A stretch of 64,000 bases of DNA from Methylibium sp035476815 (GTDB taxonomy: Bacteria; Pseudomonadota; Gammaproteobacteria; Burkholderiales; Burkholderiaceae_C): positions 1 to 64,000 of the forward strand of contig DATILD010000009.1 of assembly GCA_035476815.1 (NCBI GenBank), written 5' to 3'. The notes under the pieces are model-generated. The model saw nothing but the letters and a program-made list of their open reading frames with translations, had not been told where the DNA came from and made no database searches. Both the position numbers and the translations under genes were made by a program. This document shows, in pieces, positions 1-8,380 of the stretch (the first letter of the stretch is position 1; each line of letters opens with the position of its first letter).

Positions 1-301
1 CGCGCGGCAGGCCGAGCGCGAAGCGGCGCGGCAGGCGCCGGCCGGCGGGGTCGAGCACGGTCGCGGCCAGCGTGGCGGCGGGCGTCGCCGGGACGGGGTC
101 GAAGGCGGCCTCGTGCGCGGCCAGCGCCGGCGGGCCGTCGCGCTGCAGCAGCACGTACAGGCCGGCGCGGTTGCGCTGCCAGCGGGTGCCGGGCGCGGTG
201 ACGGTCAGCGGCGTGTCGATCGCGCGCGCCGAGCTGGCGTCGACGAAGCGCACCGCGGCCCAGATGCGCCGCACGTCGGACTCGACGGTCACGAAGCTCA
301 T
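1..301 (-). CDS. Partial protein downstream of a DUF4255 gene, probably tail/injection-system associated
   Basis: The first 100 codons of a gene that runs off the left edge, beginning MSFVTVESDVRRIW. Its ATG overlaps the TGA of the upstream DUF4255 gene (ATGA), so the two are translationally coupled. The later part (TVLDPAGRRLPRRFALGLP) looks like a beta-sandwich of the carboxypeptidase-regulatory type, a fold often seen in accessory proteins of contractile tail or injection loci. That likeness is weak, and the domain continues outside the window. No signal peptide or membrane segment is visible in the part seen. Function is unknown; the link to a tail-like particle is inferred from the neighbour. 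Confidence 0.6.
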   Translation of the reverse strand, partial: MSFVTVESDVRRIWAAVRFVDASSARAIDTPLTVTAPGTRWQRNRAGLYVLLQRDGPPALAAHEAAFDPVPATPAATLAATVLDPAGRRLPRRFALGLPR

Positions 302-888
302 CGCGGCATCCCGCCATAGTCGAAGCGACGTGCCAGCACGGGTGGCGCCTCGTCCTCGAACACGTCGATCGTGACGATGCGCGCGACATAGGGCGCGCTC
401 AGCCGGTAGGACGGCGTGATCGCCTCCCACAGCCGCATCATGTCCTCGACGCTCATCTCGGCCGGGATCAGCTGCACCACGTCGTCCGGTCCCCAGCCGG
501 CGTTGCTGGACAGCGCCGAGGCGTCGAGCACCGGCTCGCGGTGCAGCTCGCGCAGCATCCAGGCGAACACCACCAGCTCGGTCGCGGCGTTGGCGGTCCA
601 GACCGACAGCAGCAGGTGCACGTCCAGCGTCAGCGGCCGGTTGCGGCGGCCCATCTGGGCGGGCGGCGCCGGCGGCAGGTTGCGCAGCTGCTCGTTGACC
701 GTGACGCGGTGCGGCCAGACCGTCAGCACCGCGGTCGCGCCCTCGCCGGTCGGGTCGGCCAGCAGCCCGCCGCTGGCGATCGGCTGGAAGCTGCAGCCAT
801 GGGCCGCGCGCAGCGCCGCCGGGTAGGCGTTGTCGAGCCGCTTGGCCAGCGAATCGGCCAAGGAGATGAGCGAGAACTCGTTGGCCAT
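298..888 (-). CDS. DUF4255 (Pvc16_N) family protein
   Basis: A 196-residue protein with the pattern of the Pvc16 N-terminal/DUF4255 family: an N-terminal helix (residues 1-30), a strand-rich middle with RPLTLDVHLLLSVW, and the late segment QLIPAEMSVEDMMRLWEAI, which is typical of the family. Members occur in phage-tail-like contractile injection clusters (Afp16/Pvc16), where they are thought to cap or terminate the tail; others sit in orphan tail-like loci. It starts 5 nt after the upstream DUF3467 gene and overlaps the next gene by 4 nt, so the three form one minus-strand operon. No sheath, tube or baseplate gene falls inside the window, so the particle itself cannot be confirmed. Confidence 0.8.
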   Translation of the reverse strand: MANEFSLISLADSLAKRLDNAYPAALRAAHGCSFQPIASGGLLADPTGEGATAVLTVWPHRVTVNEQLRNLPPAPPAQMGRRNRPLTLDVHLLLSVWTANAATELVVFAWMLRELHREPVLDASALSSNAGWGPDDVVQLIPAEMSVEDMMRLWEAITPSYRLSAPYVARIVTIDVFEDEAPPVLARRFDYGGMPR

Positions 889-893
889 CGTGC

Positions 894-1202
894 TCAGCCG
901 GCATGGCCGCGGTCCTCGGCGATCTCGCCGCCGGCGGGGACGACGAGGCCATGCTCGTCCTCGAAGCGCGCGATCGCGTCGTCGAGCAACGCCATCAGCG
1001 CCTTGGCATAGGCCGGCGTCATCACGATGCAGGCGCGCTCGGACGCGATGCCGCTGCCGAGGTAGACCTGGGCGAAGCGGAGCAGCACCTCGTCGCGGCT
1101 GTAGCCGACCTCGAAGTGGTTCGCATAGTCGTAGGCACCGCGGCGCTCGGCCGCGTCGACCAGCTCGCGCCGCAGGGACAAAGGCACCGCCGAGGTCTGC
1201 AT
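894..1202 (-). CDS. DUF3467 domain protein
   Basis: A 102-residue protein from ATG 1202 (MQTSAVPLSL). The core YANHFEVGYSRDEVLLRFAQ, followed by RACIVMTPAYAKALMALLDD and a final helix, is the DUF3467 pattern: a small alpha/beta protein of unknown function. A longer reading frame (to 1325) lacks family similarity in its first 41 residues, so the internal ATG is preferred. It is the first gene of the minus-strand operon leading into the DUF4255 gene. The gap upstream carries repeated CTGTGACA sites that may control it. Family assignment is fairly secure; the role is unknown. Confidence 0.75.
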   Translation of the reverse strand: MQTSAVPLSLRRELVDAAERRGAYDYANHFEVGYSRDEVLLRFAQVYLGSGIASERACIVMTPAYAKALMALLDDAIARFEDEHGLVVPAGGEIAEDRGHAG

Positions 1203-1313
1203 GCCAGTGTCATCGCAGGTCACGTGCCACCGCGGCCCGTGCGGTGCAAAGCGCGAGGAATCAAGGACTTGCGCATTGCACCCGGCCGCGCGCTGGGGGT
1301 CCGCGTCACGCCA

Positions 1314-1394
1314 CCGCTGTGACACGAGCGGCGGCCTTCACTGCGGCGGCGCTGTCACAGCCCGCTGTGACAGTGCGCGCGACACGAGCGGCGG
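1314..1394. repeat. Inverted and direct repeats upstream of the DUF3467-DUF4255 operon
   Basis: CTGTCACAG (1352-1360) and CTGTGACAG (1365-1373) form a perfect 9-bp inverted repeat around CCCG. CCGCTGTGACA occurs at 1314-1324 and again at 1362-1372. GACACGAGCGGCGG occurs at 1321-1334 and 1381-1394, exactly 60 bp apart. No T-run follows the hairpin, so it is not an obvious terminator. It lies between the regulator gene that ends at 1476 and the DUF3467 start at 1202. An operator array is a reasonable reading but is inference. Confidence 0.5.
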
Positions 1395-1475
1395 CGCACA
1401 GGCAAGCGCCGCCGCGGCGCGGTTCGAACTAGGGAGACGGGGGAGACCCGCGCGTCGCGGGCCGCGAACCGATGC

Positions 1476-2429
<954 letters not shown>

Positions 2430-2575
2430 GGTGGCGGAGGCCGGCGGCGGCGTGCGCGAAAGCTAGGCCCCACTTCAAGCACCAACCATCCCCTGTTCTG
2501 GCTAAAGATGCATCAAGGCGTTTCATGCCGGCCTCGGCGCTACGATGACCGACAGTCCAGCGTCAGGAGTCGACC

Positions 2576-4009
2576 ATGGCCCAGGACCCTGCCGGCAGGC
2601 GCCTGCCGATCAAGCTCGACGCGAGCAGCAACGGCGAGTACGCGCCGGTGCCGCTGACCCCCGCCGCACGGCACGCGCGCGCGGCCGCCCACGACGCGGC
2701 CGAGGCCGCGGCGCGCCGGCTCGGGCTGCCGCGGCGGCGCTATCTGGTGTCGTTGATGGGCGCGGCCGCCAGCCTCGCCGCGATCGACCGCAGCTTCGCG
2801 CTGCACGGCGCGCGGGGCGGCCGTTACCTGCTGCCCGGCGAGGCCGCGGTCGAGCCCGAGGCCGCACGCCTCGCGCTGGCCGGCGACGAGTTCATCTTCG
2901 ACGTGCAGCTGCACCATGTGAACCCGCGCGGCGCCTGGCGCCAGCGGGCCTCGCCGAACGCCTTCAGGGGCATGCCGCAGGCCGGCTGCGGCAAGGCCGA
3001 CCACCTCGAATGCCTGTCGGCCGAGCAACTGCTGAAGGACGTGTTCCTGGACAGCGACACCGCGATGGGCGTGCTCTCGCATGTGCCGGGCGGCGTGGCC
3101 GACAACCCGCTGGACTTCGAGGCCGCCGGCGCCACCCGCACCGCCGCGCGCGCGCTCGACGGCAGCGAGCGATTGCTGCTGCACGGCCGCGTGATGCCGA
3201 CGCTGCCCGGCGAGCTCGAGGGCATGGCGGCGCAACGCGAGCGCTGGCCGCTCGCGGCCTTCAAGACCTACACCCAGTTCGGCCCGGGCGGCGGCTACTT
3301 CCTCGACGACGAGCGCCACGGCCTGCGCTTCATCGAGAACGCGCGCCGGCTCGGCGTGCGCAACCTGTGCATCCACAAGGGCCTGCCGTTCGGCGCGCAG
3401 GGCTACGAGTTCTCGACCTGCCGCGACATCGGCCCCGCCGCCGCGCGCCACCCGGACATGAACTTCCTCGTCTACCACGCGGGCTTCGATCCGCGCGTCC
3501 CGGAGGGGCCCTACGACCCGCAGGCCAGCGTCGGCATCGACGCGCTGATCGCGTCGGTCGAACGGCATGGCGCGAAGAAGAATGTCTACGCCGAGCTCGG
3601 CAGCACCTGGCGCTACCTGATGCGCGAGCCCGACCGCGCCGCGCATGTGCTCGGCAAGCTGCTCAAGCACCTGGGCGAGGAGCAGATCCTGTGGGGTACC
3701 GACTCGATCTGGTATGGCAGCCCGCAGGACCAGATCCAGGCCTTCCGCGCCTTCCAGATCAGCGCCGAGTTCCAGGAGCTCTACGGCTATCCGGCGCTGA
3801 CGCCGGCGCGCAAGGCCAAGATCTTCGGGCTCAATGCGGCGCGGGTCTACGGGCTGGCGCCGGCCGCGATGAAGCGCCGGCTGGCGCGCGACGGCGTCGC
3901 AAGGGCACGGCTCGACTACCTGAACGACCCCGACCCGGCTTTCCTGACGTATGGGCCGCGCACCCGGCGGGAGTTCGCGCTGTTCCGCGCGCTCGAGCCG
4001 ACGCCCTGA
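2576..4009 (+). CDS. Amidohydrolase family protein (amidohydrolase 2-like)
   Basis: A 477-residue metal-dependent hydrolase of the amidohydrolase superfamily. Candidate metal ligands are FDVQLHHV (Asp109, His113/His114), IHKG near 267, VYHAGFDPR near 301 and the Asp of WGTDSIWYG near 375. The start has a good ribosome site (AGGAG about 7 nt before ATG 2576). Residues 53-70 (RRRYLVSLMGAAASLAAI) look like a twin-arginine export motif but lie about 50 residues in. Either the signal is internal and inactive, or a later start is used; no better-supported start was found. The substrate is unknown. Divergence from the sigma-54-type activator suggests, but does not show, regulation by it. Confidence 0.8.
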   Translation: MAQDPAGRRLPIKLDASSNGEYAPVPLTPAARHARAAAHDAAEAAARRLGLPRRRYLVSLMGAAASLAAIDRSFALHGARGGRYLLPGEAAVEPEAARLALAGDEFIFDVQLHHVNPRGAWRQRASPNAFRGMPQAGCGKADHLECLSAEQLLKDVFLDSDTAMGVLSHVPGGVADNPLDFEAAGATRTAARALDGSERLLLHGRVMPTLPGELEGMAAQRERWPLAAFKTYTQFGPGGGYFLDDERHGLRFIENARRLGVRNLCIHKGLPFGAQGYEFSTCRDIGPAAARHPDMNFLVYHAGFDPRVPEGPYDPQASVGIDALIASVERHGAKKNVYAELGSTWRYLMREPDRAAHVLGKLLKHLGEEQILWGTDSIWYGSPQDQIQAFRAFQISAEFQELYGYPALTPARKAKIFGLNAARVYGLAPAAMKRRLARDGVARARLDYLNDPDPAFLTYGPRTRREFALFRALEPTP

Positions 4010-4028
4010 GCGCGCGGCCTGCCCCGGC

Positions 4029-5147
4029 TCAGGCGAGCACGAGGTTGTCGCGGTGGATCATCTCCGATTCGCCGGTGAAGCCGAGCAGGCGCTCGAACTC
4101 GCTCGAGGGCTTGCGTGCGATCAGCCGCGCCTCGCTGCTGGCGTAGTTGGCCAGGCCGCGCGCGATCTCGGCGCCGGCCAGGCTGCGCACCGCGATCACG
4201 TCGCCGCGCGCAAACTCGCCGGTCACCTCGACGATGCCGATCGGCAGCAGGCTCTTGCCCTCGTCGCGCAGCTTCTTCACCGCACCGTCGTCGATCACGA
4301 CCGCGCCGCGCAGCTGCAGGTGGTCGGCCATCCACTGCTTGCGCGCCGCCAGCTTGGCCGTGCTGGCGACGAGCAGCGTGCCGATCGCCTCGCCGGCCGC
4401 GAGGCGCAGCAGCACGTCCGGCTCGCGACCCCAGGCGATCACGGTCGAGGCGCCACTGCCGGCGGCACGCTTGGCCGCCAGCACCTTGGTGATCATGCCG
4501 CCGCGGCCGAGGCTCGAGCCGGCGCCGCCGGCCATGCGCTCGAGCGCCGGGTCGCCGGCCTGGGCCACGTCGACGAAGCGCGCGTCCGGGTTGGAGCGCG
4601 GGTCGGCCGAGTACAGGCCGGGCTGGTCGGTCAGGATCACCAGCGCGTCGGCGTCGACCAGGTTGGCGACCAGCGCCCCCAGCGTGTCGTTGTCGCCGAA
4701 CTTGATCTCGTCGTTGACGACGGTGTCGTTCTCGTTGATCACCGGGATCACCTTGAGCGACAGCAGCGTCAGCAGCGTCGAGCGCGCGTTCAGATAGCGC
4801 TCGCGGTCGGCCAGGTCGGCATGGGTCAGCAGCACCTGGGCGCTGCCGATGCCATGCTCGGAGAGCTTGCTTTCGTACATCTGCACCAGGCCCATCTGGC
4901 CGACGGCGGCGGCGGCCTGGAGCTCGTGGATCTCCTTCGGGCGGGTACGCCAGCCGAGGCGCTTCATGCCTTCGGCGATCGCGCCGCTCGAGACCATGAT
5001 GACCTCGCGGCCCTGCGCGGCGAGCTGGGCGAGCTGGTGGCACCACAGGCCGATGGCCTGCTCGTCGACGCCGCGGCCCTCGTTGGTCACGAGGCTGGAG
5101 CCGACCTTGACGACGATGCGCCGGGCGGCGCGCAGCTGCTCTCCCAC
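4029..5147 (-). CDS. proB: Glutamate 5-kinase
   Basis: ProB (372 residues) phosphorylates L-glutamate, the first step of proline synthesis. The N-terminal amino-acid kinase domain shows VVKVGSSLVTNEG, the glutamate-binding NENDTVVNDEIKFGDND region and the TGMITK-like GGMITKVLAAKRA. The C-terminal about 90 residues form a PUA domain (RGAVVIDDGAVKKL onward), as in the long form of ProB. It lies 9 nt after obgE; obgE-proB is the usual betaproteobacterial order. It ends 20 bp from the convergent amidohydrolase gene. Confidence 0.97.
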   Translation of the reverse strand: MGEQLRAARRIVVKVGSSLVTNEGRGVDEQAIGLWCHQLAQLAAQGREVIMVSSGAIAEGMKRLGWRTRPKEIHELQAAAAVGQMGLVQMYESKLSEHGIGSAQVLLTHADLADRERYLNARSTLLTLLSLKVIPVINENDTVVNDEIKFGDNDTLGALVANLVDADALVILTDQPGLYSADPRSNPDARFVDVAQAGDPALERMAGGAGSSLGRGGMITKVLAAKRAAGSGASTVIAWGREPDVLLRLAAGEAIGTLLVASTAKLAARKQWMADHLQLRGAVVIDDGAVKKLRDEGKSLLPIGIVEVTGEFARGDVIAVRSLAGAEIARGLANYASSEARLIARKPSSEFERLLGFTGESEMIHRDNLVLA

Positions 5148-5156
5148 GCCGGCCCC

Positions 5157-6263
5157 TCAGCGAAAGCGCGGGTCGTCCGCCGCCGGGACGAAGCCTTCGG
5201 CTGCGTCGTCGGCCTCCAGGTCCGCGAAGCGCACGTCGGGCTCGACGATCTGCGTCTGGTAGGTCGCGACATGCCGCCAGATGGCCTGCACCAGCGGCTC
5301 GCAGCCCTCGCGCGTCAGCGCCGAGACCTCGAACACCGGCCCCTTCCACTTGAAGCGCTTGACGAAGTCCTTGACACGCGCGGCGCGCTCCTCGGCCGGC
5401 ACCATGTCGAGCTTGTTGAGCACCAGCCAGCGCGGCTTGGCGTGCAGCTCCGGGTCGTACTTCTTCAGCTCGGCGACGATGGCCTTGGCCTGGGCCACGG
5501 GATCGATGCCGTCGAAGGGCGCGAAGTCGATCATGTGCAGCAGCAAGCGCGTGCGCTGCAGGTGGCGCAGGAAGCGGTGGCCGAGGCCGGCGCCTTCGGC
5601 GGCGCCCTCGATCAGCCCCGGCACGTCGGCGACGACGAAGCTCTGTTCCGGGCCGACGCGCACCACGCCGAGGTTGGGGTGCAGCGTCGTGAACGGGTAG
5701 TCGGCGATCTTCGGTCGCGCGTTCGAGATCGCCGCGATCAGCGTCGACTTGCCGGCGTTGGGCATGCCGAGCAGGCCGACATCGGCCAGCACGCGCAGCT
5801 CGAGCTTGAGCTTCCGGGCCTCGCCGGGCCAGCCGGGTGTCTTCTGGCGCGGCGCGCGGTTGGTGCTGGTCTTGTAGTGCAGGTTGCCGAAGCCGCCGTC
5901 GCCGCCCTTGGCGAGCATGATCTTCTCGCCCGGCTCGAGCAGCTCGGCCACCGGGGCGCCGGTTTCGGCATCGGTGATGATGGTGCCGACCGGCAGGCGC
6001 AGCACGATGTCGTCGGAGGCCGCACCGTACTGGTCGGACCCGCGGCCATGCTCGCCGTGGCGCGCCTCGTGCCGGCGCGAATAGCGGAAGTCGACCAGCG
6101 TGTTCAGGTTGCGGTCGGCCACCGCATAGACATGGCCGCCGCGCCCGCCGTCGCCGCCGTTCGGCCCGCCGAAGGGGATGAACTTCTCGCGGCGAAAGCT
6201 CACGCAGCCGTTCCCGCCGTTGCCGGCGGCGACATCGATGGTGACTTCGTCGACGAACTTCAT
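5157..6263 (-). CDS. obgE: Obg/CgtA GTPase
   Basis: ObgE (368 residues) is a conserved GTPase that binds the 50S ribosomal subunit and couples ribosome maturation to the cell cycle and (p)ppGpp. The glycine-rich Obg fold occupies residues 1-158 (VAAGNGGNGCVSFRREKF). The G domain follows, with GMPNAGKST at 166-174, the switch PFTTLHP, DVPGLIEGA and NKLD. The tail after the G domain is short and acidic, without a TGS domain, as in other proteobacterial Obg proteins. It follows rplU-rpmA on the same strand, but an intrinsic terminator (6295-6319) lies between rpmA and this start, so expression is at least partly separate. Confidence 0.98.
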   Translation of the reverse strand: MKFVDEVTIDVAAGNGGNGCVSFRREKFIPFGGPNGGDGGRGGHVYAVADRNLNTLVDFRYSRRHEARHGEHGRGSDQYGAASDDIVLRLPVGTIITDAETGAPVAELLEPGEKIMLAKGGDGGFGNLHYKTSTNRAPRQKTPGWPGEARKLKLELRVLADVGLLGMPNAGKSTLIAAISNARPKIADYPFTTLHPNLGVVRVGPEQSFVVADVPGLIEGAAEGAGLGHRFLRHLQRTRLLLHMIDFAPFDGIDPVAQAKAIVAELKKYDPELHAKPRWLVLNKLDMVPAEERAARVKDFVKRFKWKGPVFEVSALTREGCEPLVQAIWRHVATYQTQIVEPDVRFADLEADDAAEGFVPAADDPRFR

Positions 6264-6294
6264 GGGGCTTTCGATGGTAGCGGCGCGGTCAACG

Positions 6295-6319
6295 AAAAAG
6301 CCCCGGCGAGCCGGGGCTT
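6295..6319 (-). terminator. Intrinsic terminator after rpmA
   Basis: Read on the minus strand, a 9-bp GC-rich stem (AAGCCCCGG at 6298-6306 pairing with CCGGGGCTT at 6311-6319, loop of 4) is followed by five T (6295-6299). It lies 20 bp after the rpmA stop and about 30 bp before obgE, so it probably gives partial termination between ribosomal protein and GTPase genes. Confidence 0.8.
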
Positions 6320-6339
6320 CGACTCGGGGCGCGCGCGCC

Positions 6340-6597
6340 TCAGACCGGCTTGACGGAAACCGTCTTGCGGTTCAGCGGGCCCTTGGTGCTGAAGTCGATC
6401 TGGCCGTCGACCAGCGCGAACAGCGTGTGGTCCTTGCCGATGCCGACATTGGTGCCGGCATGGAAGCGCGTACCGCGCTGACGCACGATGATCGAGCCGG
6501 CCGGGACCGTCTGACCGCCAAAGGCCTTGACGCCGAGCATCTTCGGCTGGGAATCACGGCCGTTCCGGGTGGAACCGCCGCCTTTTTTCTGTGCCAT
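6340..6597 (-). CDS. rpmA: 50S ribosomal protein L27
   Basis: Ribosomal protein L27 (85 residues), whose N-terminal tail reaches the peptidyl-transferase centre. The sequence is typical: MAQKKGGGSTRNGRDS, LGVKAFGGQ, GSIIVRQRGTRFHAG and the C-terminal GPLNRKTVSV. There is no cleavable N-terminal extension of the Firmicute kind. It sits 20 bp after rplU and is followed by an intrinsic terminator. Confidence 0.99.
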   Translation of the reverse strand: MAQKKGGGSTRNGRDSQPKMLGVKAFGGQTVPAGSIIVRQRGTRFHAGTNVGIGKDHTLFALVDGQIDFSTKGPLNRKTVSVKPV

Positions 6598-6617
6598 GGT
6601 TCAGCTCCTCGTCGGGT

Positions 6618-6929
6618 TCAGCCGTTCACCGTGCTGATCTGCAGCTCGGTGAAGTTCTGGCGGTGGCCCTGGTGCTTCTGGTAATGCTTGCGACGGCGCA
6701 TCTTGAAGATGCGCACCTTGTCATGACGGCCGTGAGCCAGCACCGTGGCCACGACCTTCGCACCGGCAACCAAGGGAGTCCCGACCTTCAGGTCCGCGCC
6801 ATCGCCGACGGCGAGCACCTGGTCGATCACGATCTCTTGGCCGACGTCCGCAGCAATCTGTTCTACCTTGATCTTCTCGCCGGCCGCAACCTTGTATTGC
6901 TTGCCACCGGTTTTTATGACCGCGTACAT
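6618..6929 (-). CDS. rplU: 50S ribosomal protein L21
   Basis: Ribosomal protein L21 (103 residues), beginning MYAVIKTGGKQYKV and ending with the conserved KMRRRKHYQKHQGHRQ segment. The reading frame continues upstream to 7193, but the family begins at the ATG at 6929, which has an AGGG ribosome site 6 nt before it. It is first in rplU-rpmA and is preceded by a good extended -10 promoter at 7002-7010. Confidence 0.99.
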   Translation of the reverse strand: MYAVIKTGGKQYKVAAGEKIKVEQIAADVGQEIVIDQVLAVGDGADLKVGTPLVAGAKVVATVLAHGRHDKVRIFKMRRRKHYQKHQGHRQNFTELQISTVNG

Positions 6930-7001
6930 ATCAGCCCTTTCGCTCGAAACGACGACTGCTCTGAAAGGAGCGCCGCCCCTGCGATCAACGCAGAGCCCAA
7001 G

Positions 7002-7010
7002 AGTATAGCA
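7002..7010 (-). promoter_or_regulatory. Extended -10 promoter for rplU-rpmA
   Basis: On the minus strand TATACT (7007-7002) is preceded by TG one base upstream (TGCTATACT), the extended -10 form. No good -35 is visible, which is usual for extended -10 promoters. A start near 6995 would give a leader of about 65 nt to rplU. Confidence 0.6.
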
Positions 7011-7081
7011 CGGCGCAGCGACGCGCCCGACCACGCCCCGTGACGAGCACCGCCCGCCCGATCCGGCGGCATGCAGCTTCC

Positions 7082-7087
7082 TATAAT
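7082..7087 (+). promoter_or_regulatory. -10 box for ispB
   Basis: A perfect TATAAT in a GC-rich divergent gap. Its 3' end is only 12 nt before the ATG at 7100, so a transcript starting 6-8 nt after it would have a leader of about 5 nt or less. No good -35 is seen at the usual spacing. Confidence 0.5.
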
Positions 7088-7099
7088 TCGAAAACCGCC

Positions 7100-8104
7100 A
7101 TGAGCAGCCCAACCCACGCGTCGCCGCAAGCCGTAGCTCCCGCCCATCACCCGGCCCGCCTGATGGCCGCCGACATGGCCGAGGTCGATGCATTGATCCG
7201 CCGCCGGCTCGCTTCCGACGTCGCGCTGATCAACCAGATCTCGACCTACATCGTCAGCGCCGGCGGCAAACGGATTCGTCCGCTGCTCGTTCTGCTGTTC
7301 GCGCAGGCCCTGGGCTTCCGCGGCCCGGAACGCTTCGAGCTGGCGGCGACCGTCGAGTTCATCCACACCGCCACGCTGCTCCACGACGACGTCGTGGACG
7401 AGTCTCGGCTGCGTCGCGGCCGCGACACGGCGAACGCCCGATTCGGCAACCCGGCCAGCGTGCTTGTCGGCGACTTCCTGTACTCACGCGCGTTCCAGAT
7501 GATGGTGTCGGTGAACCGCCTCCGCGTCCTGGAGGTGCTGGCCGACGCGACCAACGTGATCGCCGAAGGCGAGGTGCTGCAACTCATGAACATGCACGAC
7601 GCCGACCTTGCCGTCGACGACTATCTGCGCGTGATCCGATACAAGACGGCCAAGCTGTTCGAAGCGAGCGCGCGACTGGGTGCATTGCTGGCCGACGCTC
7701 CGCCCGCGATCGAGGCTGCCTGCGCGGACTATGGGCGCGCCATGGGTACCGCGTACCAGCTGATCGACGATCTGCTGGACTACGAGGGTACTGCCGAAGA
7801 GATGGGCAAGTCGGTCGGCGATGACCTGCGCGAAGGCAAACCGACGCTGCCAGTGCTGGTCGCGATGAGCCGCAGCACGGCGCAGCAGCGCGAGGTCGTC
7901 CGACGCGCCATCGAGCACGGCGACACCGAGCACCTGCCGGAGATCCTCGCCATCGTGCGCAGCAGCGGCGCGCTCGAAGCGACGCGCACGGCGGCACGCA
8001 CCGAGATCGACAAGGCGTCGCGCGCTTTGCAGGTCCTGCCCGAGTCGGCGTATCGCGAGGCCCTGCTATACTTGGCGGCTCAGTCGCTGGATCGGTCGTC
8101 CTGA
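7100..8104 (+). CDS. ispB: Octaprenyl diphosphate synthase (long-chain polyprenyl synthase)
   Basis: A 334-residue trans-polyprenyl diphosphate synthase that makes the ubiquinone side chain. The two aspartate-rich motifs that bind Mg-diphosphate are present: LLHDDVVDESRLRRG (DDxxD) and YQLIDDLLDY. GGKRIRPLLVLL near the N terminus binds isopentenyl diphosphate. Start: ATG 7100 is chosen because the frame upstream of it has no family similarity. It lacks a Shine-Dalgarno sequence and lies 12 nt after a TATAAT, so the mRNA may be almost leaderless; a later Met (MAADMAEVDALI) is an alternative. It is divergent from rplU, as in many proteobacteria. Confidence 0.95.
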   Translation: MSSPTHASPQAVAPAHHPARLMAADMAEVDALIRRRLASDVALINQISTYIVSAGGKRIRPLLVLLFAQALGFRGPERFELAATVEFIHTATLLHDDVVDESRLRRGRDTANARFGNPASVLVGDFLYSRAFQMMVSVNRLRVLEVLADATNVIAEGEVLQLMNMHDADLAVDDYLRVIRYKTAKLFEASARLGALLADAPPAIEAACADYGRAMGTAYQLIDDLLDYEGTAEEMGKSVGDDLREGKPTLPVLVAMSRSTAQQREVVRRAIEHGDTEHLPEILAIVRSSGALEATRTAARTEIDKASRALQVLPESAYREALLYLAAQSLDRSS

Positions 8105-8141
8105 TCCGTCGATTGACGGCCCGGCGCGCAGCCGAGCCCAT

Positions 8142-8218
8142 CGGGGTGTAGCTTAGCCTGGTAGAGCGCTACGTTCGGGACGTAGAGGCCGGAGGTTCGA
8201 ATCCTCTCACCCCGACCA
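8142..8218 (+). tRNA. tRNA-Pro (anticodon CGG)
   Basis: 77 nt with a perfect acceptor stem CGGGGTG (8142-8148) pairing with CACCCCG (8208-8214), discriminator A and an encoded CCA (8216-8218). The anticodon stem CTACG/CGTAG encloses loop TTCGGGA with anticodon CGG at 8176-8178, which reads the proline codon CCG. The T-arm GGAGG/TTCGAAT/CCTCT is normal. Confidence 0.98.
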
Positions 8219-8234
8219 GATTTCTTCTCGGCCG

Positions 8235-8262
8235 CTTCGGCGGCGCATGCAGCCCGCCGAAG
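8235..8262 (+). other. Hairpin after tRNA-Pro
   Basis: CTTCGGCGG (8235-8243) can pair with CCGCCGAAG (8254-8262) around a 10-nt loop; a smaller alternative stem GCCGC-TTCG-GCGGC uses 8231-8244. No T-run follows, so it is not a classic terminator but could mark the 3' end of the tRNA transcript or protect it. GGCGCATGCA is repeated directly nearby. The rest of 8219-8380 shows nothing else clear. Confidence 0.4.
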
Positions 8263-8380
8263 TGTGGCGCATGCACGGCTGAAGCCGCGATGGCTGCGTC
8301 GATCGCGGCAAGTTGGCGTTTACAGACCGAACCGAATCGGCGATCATGATTCGATGTTGGGTCGTTCATAAACGCTGCCT

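Noticed and set aside
1352..1373. CRP-type site
   Set aside because: CRP needs TGTGA-N6-TCACA; here the half-sites are in the opposite order (TCACA first) with a different spacing.
2499..2512. TGGC...GC resembling a -24/-12 promoter before the amidohydrolase
   Set aside because: The GG-to-GC spacing is 8 nt, not the required 10, so it does not fit sigma-54.
3951..6353. An 800-codon plus-strand frame opposite proB and obgE
   Set aside because: Shadow of proB and obgE on the other strand.
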